Source of the DNA: DUPU01 sp050952465
GTDB taxonomy: Bacteria; Bacillota; Dehalobacteriia; Dehalobacteriales; Dehalobacteriaceae
Reading direction: 5' to 3'
NCBI GenBank assembly: GCA_050952465.1
Contig: JBMNKZ010000008.1
Coordinates: 186,001-250,000, forward strand
DNA length: 64,000 nt
Below the pieces are notes generated by a model, which saw nothing but the letters and a program-made list of their open reading frames with translations, was not told the DNA's origin and searched no databases. Below, one piece after another: positions 45,103-52,337 of the stretch (positions are counted from its first letter, which is position 1; each line of letters begins with the position of its first letter). The translations under genes and the position numbers were made by a program.

Positions 45103-45315
45103 ATGAAGGAGATAAATTTATTCGGCTTATCATGTCCGGAACCTGTACTTAGGACGCAAAACCAGTTAAAAGGAATGAAACAGGGTGAAAAGTTGAAAGT
45201 ATTGGTGGATAATGAAACAGCCAAGGAGAATATTACCAGGTTGGTATTGTCCAGAAAACATAAAATTAATATGAAGAAAGAATCGGACGGTTACTCTTTG
45301 GAAATAGAGGTTTAA
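45103..45315 (+). CDS. TusA/SirA-family sulfur (selenium) carrier, copy 1
   Basis: 70 aa. The family CPxP motif is seen as LSCPEPVLRTQNQLK at the N-terminus, and DNETAKENITRLV follows. In yedE-linked form it resembles the N-terminal domain of YedF, a selenium-metabolism marker. It lies one base before the DUF3343 gene and 15 after the desulfurase, with AAAGGAGG before it; a persulfide or selenosulfide relay from the desulfurase is the likely role. Confidence 0.85.
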   Translation: MKEINLFGLSCPEPVLRTQNQLKGMKQGEKLKVLVDNETAKENITRLVLSRKHKINMKKESDGYSLEIEV

Positions 45316-45316
45316 T

Positions 45317-45598
45317 ATGGTGGGTAAGGTGTATTGTATCTTTACTTTTTATTCCACCCATTTTGCTTTGAGATTAGAATCCGCTTGCAAAAAAGAAAAT
45401 ATTCCGGGGAAATTGATCCCGGTGCCCCGATCTATCAGTGCTTCCTGCGGGACAGCATTTCGGGCTGAAGTTGAAAATCGAGAGAAAATTGAAGGCATAG
45501 CTGATCAAGACGGGGTAGAAATTGAGACGGTTGTGGAATATTGTATGGAAGAGCAAAAAAGTATTTTTGACAAAATCTTTAAGAATAATTTAAGGTAA
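45317..45598 (+). CDS. DUF3343 protein, copy 1
   Basis: 93 aa. VYCIFTFYSTHFALRLESACKK, then GKLIPVPRSISASCGTAFRAE; this putative Se/S entry protein family (DUF3343) is usually found next to TusA/YedF. The conserved cysteine in SASCGTAF is a candidate chalcogen carrier. It closes the four-gene cassette, which is repeated at 57980. Confidence 0.82.
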   Translation: MVGKVYCIFTFYSTHFALRLESACKKENIPGKLIPVPRSISASCGTAFRAEVENREKIEGIADQDGVEIETVVEYCMEEQKSIFDKIFKNNLR

Positions 45599-45611
45599 AA
45601 AATTTATTTTA

Positions 45612-45654
45612 AAAGGCGGCATGAGAGGTATTTAAGTAATATGCAGCCTTTTTG
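45612..45654 (+). terminator. Terminator of selenium cassette 1
   Basis: AAGGCGGCAT and ATGCAGCCTT with one mismatch, followed by TTT. Confidence 0.6.
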
Positions 45655-45674
45655 TTCAAGAAAGGTATTAAAGA

Positions 45675-45719
45675 AAACTAAAAGCTGGCAGGTAAATATA
45701 ACTGCCAGCTTACTAGTTT
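45675..45719 (-). terminator. Terminator of TOBE selenoprotein gene 2
   Basis: AAACTAAAAGCTGGCAG and CTGCCAGCTTACTAGTTT form a hairpin matching the one after copy 1. It is convergent with the cassette-1 terminator. Confidence 0.65.
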
Positions 45720-45729
45720 AAAAAAGGAA

Positions 45730-45951
45730 TTAATGTTTTACAAAAACTACGTTAATAGCTTTTACCAGGGCATGAACTTTCTCACCTTTAGAGAAACCGG
45801 CATCTTCTAAACTGTCTCGCGTCATCACGGACGTGAGTCTGGGTGCATCACCCGTTCAGCCGCCAACTCACATAGTTATCTGAGCCATAATCTCGTCTGT
45901 TTTAATGTTTTCAATTTCCCCAACTAAATTATTTCGTACTCCCGCTTCCAA
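45730..45951 (-). CDS. TOBE/molbindin-like small protein with two in-frame TGA codons (putative two-Sec selenoprotein), copy 2
   Basis: Same 73-codon layout as the gene at 35967: TTG start at 45951 after GGAGGTG, then EAGVRNNLVGEIENIK, MAQITMUVGGUTG and SVMTRDSLEDAGFSKGEKVHALVKAINVVFVKH. TGAs are at 45868-45870 and 45856-45858, codons 28 and 32 as in copy 1. Amino-acid changes elsewhere are conservative (I/L/V, S/N, K/E, A/K), so both reading frames are under protein-level selection. It diverges from the gene at 46177, as copy 1 diverges from saoT. Confidence 0.82.
45814..45839 (-). promoter_or_regulatory. Putative SECIS hairpin, TOBE copy 2
   Basis: The 26-nt segment is identical to 36051-36076 and lies 16 nt after the second TGA. 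The small hairpin ahead of it has changed to GGGTG and CACCC, keeping or improving pairing. Confidence 0.6.
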
Positions 45952-46099
45952 AAAGTACACCTCCTTCCATGATATTTTGCTCACTTAATTATTCCCTTAA
46001 ATAACCAGATTATTCGATCTTTATTTATAAACGATATTGGAGTAAACATTTCAATAAAGAACAATGACGTATAAAAGGTACCTATCATTAAAAACCGGA

Positions 46100-46121
46100 G
46101 TATAAAAAGTTTCTATTGGAC
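46100..46121 (+). promoter_or_regulatory. Shared promoter-like motif, site 5 (46177 operon)
   Basis: GTATAAAAAGTTTCTA then TTGGAC; TAGGAT lies about 17 bp further. It is the most diverged of the five in its upstream block, but its sequence after TTGGAC (GGATAAG) matches that of the site at 59822. Confidence 0.4.
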
Positions 46122-46176
46122 GGATAAGAGTATTTTATAGGATAATGAAGTAGGAACAAAAAATGAGGTGATGATT

Positions 46177-46875
46177 TTGCATCATGTTGCTATTTCCACT
46201 GCCTCTTTTTGTCTTTGGAATGTTGGACCGGGAAAAAAGCTAGGTATATGTAAAGAACTTGGCTTCGAACGTATTGAAGTAGCTTTAAGTACAGTTAAAA
46301 TGTTAAAAGATTTTGTTTCTATGCCAAACCTTTTAAATGAATTGGCGAAATTTAAACACATTACAATTCATATGCCATGGCGCGGGGTAAATTACGGGGA
46401 CAATGCGAATAGCAGGAAAATTGTTGATTATTTGCATGAAATAAGTGAAAGGTTAGAAGTGGAAGCCTTTGTTGCTCATTTTGATACTATTTCAGATTTT
46501 GATTGGCTTAATGAAAGTAATCTACCCTTTTATCTGGAAAATGGAATTGGTCATGATTCCTGGCTTTTATTTAGAAATGCGCTTAAGAACTACAACTTTA
46601 AATGTGTTTTAAACATTAATCGTGCCACTAGATATGGAGATTATCTGGATCAAATGATCGAAGAACAAATTGAAAATATTAAGGAAATCCACGTTAGCGG
46701 TTATATAAATAAGTTGGGCCGAATGCCTATCAGGGAGAGCAACCAAGAATACTTGCTTGATAGAGTTAAGCAGATTAATGTACCTTTTGTTATTGAGGGA
46801 TTGTTTTCACCAGGTGATTATAAATCCATACGTAAAGAGGTAGAGTTAGTATATAACAAAACACGTTGTAATTAA
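46177..46875 (+). CDS. TIM-barrel protein, sugar-phosphate-isomerase/AP-endonuclease-like
   Basis: 232 aa. HHVAISTASFCLWN starts the barrel; strands such as ITIHMPWRGVNYGD, AFVAHFDTISDF and EIHVSGYINKLGR, VPFVIEGLF fit xylose-isomerase-like/DUF692-type TIM barrels with metal ligands His/Asp/Glu. The substrate is not recognised. Starts at GTG 46168 and ATG 46171 are possible; TTG 46177 has GAGGTG 7 nt upstream. It heads a six-gene run to 50968. Confidence 0.6.
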   Translation: MHHVAISTASFCLWNVGPGKKLGICKELGFERIEVALSTVKMLKDFVSMPNLLNELAKFKHITIHMPWRGVNYGDNANSRKIVDYLHEISERLEVEAFVAHFDTISDFDWLNESNLPFYLENGIGHDSWLLFRNALKNYNFKCVLNINRATRYGDYLDQMIEEQIENIKEIHVSGYINKLGRMPIRESNQEYLLDRVKQINVPFVIEGLFSPGDYKSIRKEVELVYNKTRCN

Positions 46876-46926
46876 GAGTGGATTCAGAGGAAGAAGAGAA
46901 AATATATTATGAGAAAGGTGTAGTCT

Positions 46927-47481
46927 TTGAAGAGAAACAAAAAAATTGTATTGTTGGCACACTGTATTTTGAATGTAAATGCCAAAGTTTATGGTCTTGC
47001 TATTGAGCAAGCCGGTTGCAAGCAGATTGTTACAGGTCTCTTAAATAGTGGGTTTGGTATTATCCAACTACCTTGCGTCGAACAAAGCTGCTTTGGTATC
47101 AATCGTTGGGGGCAGGTTAAGAACCAATTGAATTTTTCTGCGTTTCGAATTAAATGCCGTAGTTTGCTGCAGCCAATTATCGAGCAGGTTTTAGACTTTT
47201 ACGAAAATGGATATGAAATTGTCTCAGTAATTGGTATAGACGGCAGCCCTACTTGCGGAGTAAATTATACTTGCACAGGGAATTGGGGCGGGGAAATCGG
47301 TGAGGGTTATGATTTACCGGCGAAAATTGCATCTCTTAGTACCATGCATGAACAAGGCGTGATGATGAAAATTTTACAGCAAATGCTTGAGGAAGAAGGT
47401 ATAGCTGTTAAGTTTATGGCAATTGATGAGAATAATCCCTATACTGCTGGAGAAGAGCTTATCAGCAAATTAGTTGACTAA
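46927..47481 (+). CDS. TudS-related putative desulfidase (DUF523-like)
   Basis: 184 aa. LLAHCILNVNAKVYG, IQLPCVEQSCFG and IDGSPTCGVNYTC contain the three cysteines that ligate a 4Fe-4S cluster in the thiouracil desulfidase TudS. The variant without the usual N-terminal VSACLLG is what I recall as the CD3072 family from Clostridioides difficile. TudS removes sulfur from thiolated bases, so a desulfuration or chalcogen-removal step on the substrate of this operon is plausible. TTG start with AAAGGTG before it. Confidence 0.75.
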   Translation: MKRNKKIVLLAHCILNVNAKVYGLAIEQAGCKQIVTGLLNSGFGIIQLPCVEQSCFGINRWGQVKNQLNFSAFRIKCRSLLQPIIEQVLDFYENGYEIVSVIGIDGSPTCGVNYTCTGNWGGEIGEGYDLPAKIASLSTMHEQGVMMKILQQMLEEEGIAVKFMAIDENNPYTAGEELISKLVD

Positions 47482-47493
47482 TTTATAGAAAAC

Positions 47494-48627
47494 ATGGATG
47501 TGGTCCTTATAATGGCAGAGAAGTTTAAAACCAATTATTTATTAAAGCCGGATTGTGTCACTGCTCGTAAAAGAAATATGAACTTTTGGCAGCATCTATC
47601 AATAGACTGCCCTCTGCTTAATATCAAAATTAAGAAGGCAGGTACTATACCTACCCTAACGGTTAACCAAAACAAAAGCAGGAAAGATCTCGAACTTGAT
47701 TTGCATTGGCATATCAACCATTGCCGCAGCCAGGTTTTTGCATATGAATTTTTGGCTGACAGTATGCCCATTGTAGGTGTGATGTTTGGCCGAGATATCA
47801 CAAATATGGGGTTATTGTCAGGAAACGAATTTGGTATTCACTCTGTTACAGAATTTATAACCTTTGAAAAAAACCCTGATTTTCTTTTCGCACCCACACC
47901 TGAATTTGACGAAGACCATCCTTTTGTGCAAAAGGTTTTGGTAATTTACCAAGGGATAAAGGAAGATATGGGACAATTGGCTTGTATCAATCCGCCAACC
48001 ACGGCAGATGCCTTGACTACTATGTCTATGATTATGGGGACGGAGAGATTCTTAATAAGTCTATCTAAACATCCTGCTGAAATAAAACAAAAGGTTATTG
48101 AATTAAACCGCCTTTTTTATAAGTTTTATGACTATATTTATCAGTATTTGATTGCATGGGGTTATGGTGAGTCTGCTTCCTGGTTTCCTGTGTTTGTCGA
48201 GGGTAAATTTGATAGCGTCCGTTCAGATATATCGGTGATGCTATCGGAAAAGATGTTTACTGATCTTGCTTTGCCTGCTATTGCGGATGCATGTTCTTAT
48301 TTAGATTACTCTATGTTTAATTTGGATTCGGTGGAACTAATTCGATTTTTACAGCCTTTATCAGAGATTAAGAAGTTGAATGGGATCTATTGGAATATTG
48401 AACCTAGGTTGTATAATCTCACTGAGTTTTTACCTGTCTTGAGAAAAATCAAGGAATTAGGTTTTCTTTTAGCGATACAATGCAAAGATGAATTGGATGC
48501 AAAGCTTGCAATAAATGCATTGGGAAAATGCGGCTTATTGCTTGAGTTTCCGGTTTTTGATGACAAAAGCCGGGGATTGGCGGTAGGGGAAGCTGTGGCT
48601 GATTTTGCCAGCCATTGTTTATATTAA
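47494..48627 (+). CDS. Uroporphyrinogen-decarboxylase-fold protein (MtaA/CmuA-like)
   Basis: 377 aa, TIM-barrel URO-D superfamily, as in the corrinoid:CoM methyltransferases MtaA and CmuA. GVMFGRDITNMGLLSG, FLFAPTPEFDEDHPF and the C-terminal SEIKKLNGIYWNIEPRL fit the fold. The usual HxC zinc motif of MtaA is not clear (IQCKDELDAKLA is the nearest), so activity is uncertain. ATG 47512 is an alternative start. It is co-directional with the desulfidase and the ABC transporter; methyl or thio-compound degradation is an inference. Confidence 0.65.
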   Translation: MDVVLIMAEKFKTNYLLKPDCVTARKRNMNFWQHLSIDCPLLNIKIKKAGTIPTLTVNQNKSRKDLELDLHWHINHCRSQVFAYEFLADSMPIVGVMFGRDITNMGLLSGNEFGIHSVTEFITFEKNPDFLFAPTPEFDEDHPFVQKVLVIYQGIKEDMGQLACINPPTTADALTTMSMIMGTERFLISLSKHPAEIKQKVIELNRLFYKFYDYIYQYLIAWGYGESASWFPVFVEGKFDSVRSDISVMLSEKMFTDLALPAIADACSYLDYSMFNLDSVELIRFLQPLSEIKKLNGIYWNIEPRLYNLTEFLPVLRKIKELGFLLAIQCKDELDAKLAINALGKCGLLLEFPVFDDKSRGLAVGEAVADFASHCLY

Positions 48628-48658
48628 TCATTAACATACATAAAAGGAGAGAGAAAAA

Positions 48659-49507
48659 TTGAAAAGATTTAAGTTGTTAGCTCTAGTTCTGGTTCTTGTT
48701 TTATCTGTATTTGCACTGGCAGGTTGCGGTGGTACTGATCAAAATCCTGCAGAAGCCGAAAACCCTGCTGAAGCGGAAAATACTGCTCCTTCAGATACCT
48801 CATTACAAACAGTACTTGACAGCGGCGTTTTGCGTGTTGGTTTATGTCCTGAGTATCCTCCCTTTGAGAGTATTAATGAAAGCAATGAAATTGTTGGTTT
48901 TGACCCCAGCTTGGCGGATGCCATTGCCAAAGAACTAGGTATCAAGGCTGAATATATCAATACGCCATGGGAAGGATTGATTGCAGGGTTAAATAACGGA
49001 GATTTTGATATTATCATGTCTGCGATGTCTCCCGAAGAGGCAACTGCAGCTACTAAAGCGGTAGAATTAAGTGACAATTATTATGTTATGTCAGATGTTA
49101 TAGTTGTAAGATCTGATAACACGGATATAAAAGCTAAAGAAGATTTAGCCGGCAAAACAGTGGGTGTGCAAGATGCCTGCACTGCTGCCCAAGCGGCGGA
49201 GGATCTGCCAAATAAGGGTATTAATGTTGCTAAACTTAACCATTATACCAGAAATGCGGAAGCATACGCTGAGCTTGCCAACGGGAGAATTGATGCCCTA
49301 GTTGTAAGTATAACCTATGCAAATGAACAAGCTAAAAACAATCCTGGATTTAAGGTTATCAATGACTCTCTTCATGAAGTGGGTATTGCTGTGGTAGCTA
49401 AGCAGGGTTCAGTTGCCTTAGTTGATAAAATCGATGAAATCGTTGCTAAGTTAAAAGAAAGTGGTACATATGATAAGATAGCTGTAGAATGGTTGGCTGC
49501 TAACTAA
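48659..49507 (+). CDS. Amino-acid ABC transporter substrate-binding lipoprotein
   Basis: 282 aa with lipobox ALAGC and a short Glu/Ala/Pro-rich linker. The type II periplasmic binding domain reads GVLRVGLCPEYPPFESINESNEIVGFDPSLADAIAKELG, typical of polar-amino-acid/cystine binding proteins. Ligand undecided; the desulfidase and MtaA-like neighbours make a sulfur (or selenium) amino acid or thio-compound reasonable. TTG start with AAAGGAGAG. Confidence 0.85.
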   Translation: MKRFKLLALVLVLVLSVFALAGCGGTDQNPAEAENPAEAENTAPSDTSLQTVLDSGVLRVGLCPEYPPFESINESNEIVGFDPSLADAIAKELGIKAEYINTPWEGLIAGLNNGDFDIIMSAMSPEEATAATKAVELSDNYYVMSDVIVVRSDNTDIKAKEDLAGKTVGVQDACTAAQAAEDLPNKGINVAKLNHYTRNAEAYAELANGRIDALVVSITYANEQAKNNPGFKVINDSLHEVGIAVVAKQGSVALVDKIDEIVAKLKESGTYDKIAVEWLAAN

Positions 49508-49532
49508 AAAAATTATCGAATATTTTTGAGGG

Positions 49533-49566
49533 AAGCGAACTGTGAAAAGTGCAGTTCGCTTGCTTT
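49533..49566 (+). terminator. Intercistronic hairpin between binding protein and permease
   Basis: AAGCGAACTG and CAGTTCGCTT are followed by GCTTTT. It could end part of the transcription and so raise the binding protein over the membrane parts. Confidence 0.5.
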
Positions 49567-49583
49567 TGTCAGGTGGTTTTGAT

Positions 49584-50249
49584 ATGAGAAATTTAGATTT
49601 TACTGTAATAGCACCCTATTTTAATCTTTTACCGGAAGCTGTTGCTATTACTTTGAAAGTCGGTATCGGCGGTTTTATATTGACCATATTTTTATCGGTT
49701 ATTGTTGGCAGTTTGCGTACTAGAAAGCTTTGTAAGGCCGCTCACTTTTTTCTTACCACATATGTTGAATTTTTCAGGGGCACGCCTTTGCTAATTCAAA
49801 TTTTTGTGGTTTATTATGGGCTGCCTTCTTTTGGCATTAAAATAGGGCCAATGACAGCGTCGATAGTGACAATGGGCTTAAACAGCGGTGCTTATTTGTC
49901 CGAGGTGGTGCGTGCTGCTATTCTTTCCGTTGACAGAGGACAGTATGAGGCAGCGGCAATGTTAGGGTATAATTCATTGCAAACCATCAATCATATTGTT
50001 TTGCCCCAAGCTTTGCGGATTGCCGTGCCGTCTTTTATGAACGGTTTTTCATCTATTATCAAAGAAACTTCCTTAATTTCGGTTTTGCCGGTAGTGGAGT
50101 TGACCAAACTTGGCAATCAAATCTACGCCAAAACCTATCATCCCTTCGAAATCTATATTACCATGGCAATTATTTATTTTATAATGACTTATTCTGTAAC
50201 CTTTTTTGCAAAATGGTTGGAGAGGAGACTTTCGGTATGGGTGAACTAA
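49584..50249 (+). CDS. Amino-acid ABC transporter permease
   Basis: 221-aa HisM/GlnP-type permease. VEFFRGTPLLIQIFVVYYGLP and the coupling loop AAMLGYNSLQTINHIVLPQALRIAVPSF are typical. GTG 49542 is in frame but overlaps the hairpin; ATG 49584 has AGGTGG at good spacing. It overlaps the ATPase gene by 13 nt. Confidence 0.9.
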   Translation: MRNLDFTVIAPYFNLLPEAVAITLKVGIGGFILTIFLSVIVGSLRTRKLCKAAHFFLTTYVEFFRGTPLLIQIFVVYYGLPSFGIKIGPMTASIVTMGLNSGAYLSEVVRAAILSVDRGQYEAAAMLGYNSLQTINHIVLPQALRIAVPSFMNGFSSIIKETSLISVLPVVELTKLGNQIYAKTYHPFEIYITMAIIYFIMTYSVTFFAKWLERRLSVWVN

Positions 50250-50968
50250 TTAAAATAAGTAATTTGTCAAAAAGCTTTGGTGCTATAGAAGTTCTGCATT
50301 CATTAGATATGCAGGTAAAGTCAGGCGAGGTTGTGGCAATAATCGGTGCAAGCGGAAGCGGCAAGAGTACCTTGGTGCGATGTATTGCAGGTTTGGAACC
50401 GGTTAGTGGTGGTGATATTTTTCTGAATGGTGCTCCGGTACTAAGTACGGCAAGTACCAATGGTAAAGTGGGCATGGTTTTTCAAAACTTTAATCTATTC
50501 CCACATTATACTGTAGGGCAGAATATAAGTATGCCTTTGAAGACAATTTTGAAGGTGAAAAATAATCTCGCTACCCAAAAAGCCAGAGCCTTATTGGATA
50601 AGGTACATATTCTGGATAAGTTTGACCAGTATCCAAATAATTTATCAGGCGGGCAAAAACAAAGGGTTGCTATCGCCCGAGCATTGGCCATGGAGCCTGA
50701 AATAATAATATTTGATGAGCCTACATCTTCTCTTGATCCCGAGCTCGCCCATGAAGTTTTTGAAACTATCAGTGATTTGGCAAAAGAAGGCCAGACTATG
50801 CTGATTGTAACCCATCAAATAAATGCTATTCGTCGTTTCGCAACTAGAATTGTTTTTTTGAATAAAGGTAAAATTGAAGTGGAAGGTACACCTAGTTTTA
50901 TTTTTAATCAGGTGAAAAATAATAATTTAAAGCAATTCCTGAGGCAGGTTGACTTTGAGGATATCTAA
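50237..50968 (+). CDS. Amino-acid ABC transporter ATP-binding protein
   Basis: 243-aa GlnQ-type ATPase. Walker A GASGSGKST, Q-loop VFQNFNLFPH, signature LSGGQKQRVAIARALA, Walker B IIIFDEPTSSLD and H-loop IVTHQ are intact. The open frame from 50213 is trimmed to ATG 50237. It ends the operon begun at 46177. Confidence 0.92.
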   Translation: MGELIKISNLSKSFGAIEVLHSLDMQVKSGEVVAIIGASGSGKSTLVRCIAGLEPVSGGDIFLNGAPVLSTASTNGKVGMVFQNFNLFPHYTVGQNISMPLKTILKVKNNLATQKARALLDKVHILDKFDQYPNNLSGGQKQRVAIARALAMEPEIIIFDEPTSSLDPELAHEVFETISDLAKEGQTMLIVTHQINAIRRFATRIVFLNKGKIEVEGTPSFIFNQVKNNNLKQFLRQVDFEDI

Positions 50969-51031
50969 GTAAGGGCTATGACAGGGTTTTAGAAATATTA
51001 CCTTGTTTTATTTTTTCTTATTATTTAGAAT

Positions 51032-51076
51032 TTGCACCCCTCAAATTTTGCACCCCCAAAAAAGAAATTGCACCCC
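51032..51076 (+). repeat. Three direct repeats of TTGCACCCC
   Basis: Copies at 51032, 51048 and 51068. No gene covers them; they lie between the aa-transport operon and a terminator. Confidence 0.6.
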
Positions 51077-51140
51077 CCTCGGAAAACATCCAAGGAAAAA
51101 TTAAATTGTATCAATATTTGAGTCATTAGACAAAATTAAG

Positions 51141-51166
51141 CAGACCTGATTGAAGGTCTGTTTTTA
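51141..51166 (+). terminator. Terminator in the 51 kb intergenic region
   Basis: CAGACC and GGTCTG with loop TGATTGAA, followed by TTTTTATA. Confidence 0.7.
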
Positions 51167-51311
51167 TACGTGCTGCTTTTTTCTTTTAACTACTAAATAG
51201 GGAGCAATTTCTTTTAGAAGTATAAAGAAGTGCACAAGATATTTAACAAAGTGCCATAATAAATATCTTGTGGAGATTATAATCTTTATGTATAATATTG
51301 TTAAAAGCGAT

Positions 51312-51498
51312 ACCATGAAGGTATCTGTTATTGAATCGGACAAAGGTCAAGGTTAATAGGGATAATTTACGTACCATGAAGGTTCGTTTTTAAAGAACAA
51401 AAAGCTTATTTGTGGAACTTTGTTAGGGTTTAGATTAATAAATTTAATGTAACCATGAAGGTTAATGGGATTGGATCCCGTACTTTCATGGTTTTTTG
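51312..51498 (+). promoter_or_regulatory. Repeat-containing attenuator-like leader of the methyltransferase/FecBCD operon
   Basis: The 593-bp gap 50969-51561 has no gene. ACCATGAAGGT occurs at 51312, 51373 and 51452. The third copy forms the left arm of a strong terminator (51451-51498; right arm ACTTTCATGGTT, inner stem GGGAT/ATCCC, then TTTTTT). Copies 1 and 2 could pair with the same right arm and so compete. TATAAT-like sequences lie just upstream at about 51289-51298. It does not match the cobalamin riboswitch or other classes I know. Confidence 0.55.
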
Positions 51499-51561
51499 TT
51501 TCTGATATTTTAAGTTTCCGGTTTCCTTGGCAGGATCGGAGTTTAAGGAGGCAAAAATTAT

Positions 51562-52302
51562 ATGCAAAGCCGAATCGAAAATTATTGGCAGGGTGAGGCT
51601 GCCCGTTATAGTGGGAATATTTGGAAAGAAATGAATGGGTTCAAAAAAACAGCCTGGCAGACCTTGATTAATGAATATTTGCCCCAGGGGCAGTCTTTAA
51701 AAATCCTTGATGTTGGTACTGGTCCGGGATTTTTCGCCATGATTTTGTCTGAGATGGGGCATCGGGTTACTGCTATCGATTGTGCTGACAAGATGCTGGA
51801 GGAGGCAAAGTTAAATACACAAAAAGCAGGCTATCAGGTGGAATTTTATAAAATGGATTCCCATACCACCACATTCCCCGGTAATTCCTTTGATGTGCTG
51901 GCTTGCCGTAATTTAACATGGATTTTGCAGGATCCATGGACAGCATACCGGGAGTGGTACCGGGTCTTAAAACCCGGAGGCCGTCTGTTGATTTTTGATG
52001 CCAACTGGAATCTACGCTTTCATGATACCGAGATGCAGAGACTGTATGAAGAAGACCAAGAACGGGCGAAACAGCTTGGTATCCGGAAAAATGACCATGT
52101 TGACCCCGAGGAGTGTGACAATATTGCCAAGGAGCTATTCTTTAGCAAAATACTCCGTCCCCAGTGGGATGCTGAAGCCCTGCTCAACATTGGGTTCCGC
52201 CGTCTTTGGATTGATACAAATGTTTCCGACAGGATATGGGATGAAGAAGAAAATATCCTCAACCGGTCTACTCCAATGTTTTTGATCTGCGGAGAAAAAT
52301 AG
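51562..52302 (+). CDS. Class I SAM-dependent methyltransferase
   Basis: 246 aa. Motif I is ILDVGTGPGFFAMIL, motif II region VTAIDCADKMLEEA, followed by FDVLACRNLTWILQDP and VLKPGGRLLIFD. UbiE/small-molecule type. It precedes a siderophore/corrinoid-type ABC transporter by 35 bp, so it may methylate the ligand or its chelator. AAGGAGG before the ATG. Substrate unknown. Confidence 0.85.
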   Translation: MQSRIENYWQGEAARYSGNIWKEMNGFKKTAWQTLINEYLPQGQSLKILDVGTGPGFFAMILSEMGHRVTAIDCADKMLEEAKLNTQKAGYQVEFYKMDSHTTTFPGNSFDVLACRNLTWILQDPWTAYREWYRVLKPGGRLLIFDANWNLRFHDTEMQRLYEEDQERAKQLGIRKNDHVDPEECDNIAKELFFSKILRPQWDAEALLNIGFRRLWIDTNVSDRIWDEEENILNRSTPMFLICGEK

Positions 52303-52337
52303 TAAGAGATTTTAAATCTAATCATAAGGAGAGCATA

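Noticed and set aside
51032..51076. CRISPR array
   Set aside because: Repeats of 9 bases with 7- and 11-base spacers are far too short, and no cas gene is present.
51312..51498. Leader as a cobalamin or molybdenum-cofactor riboswitch
   Set aside because: No B12-box-like or other consensus core is visible; the only clear pattern is the ACCATGAAGGT repeat and terminator.
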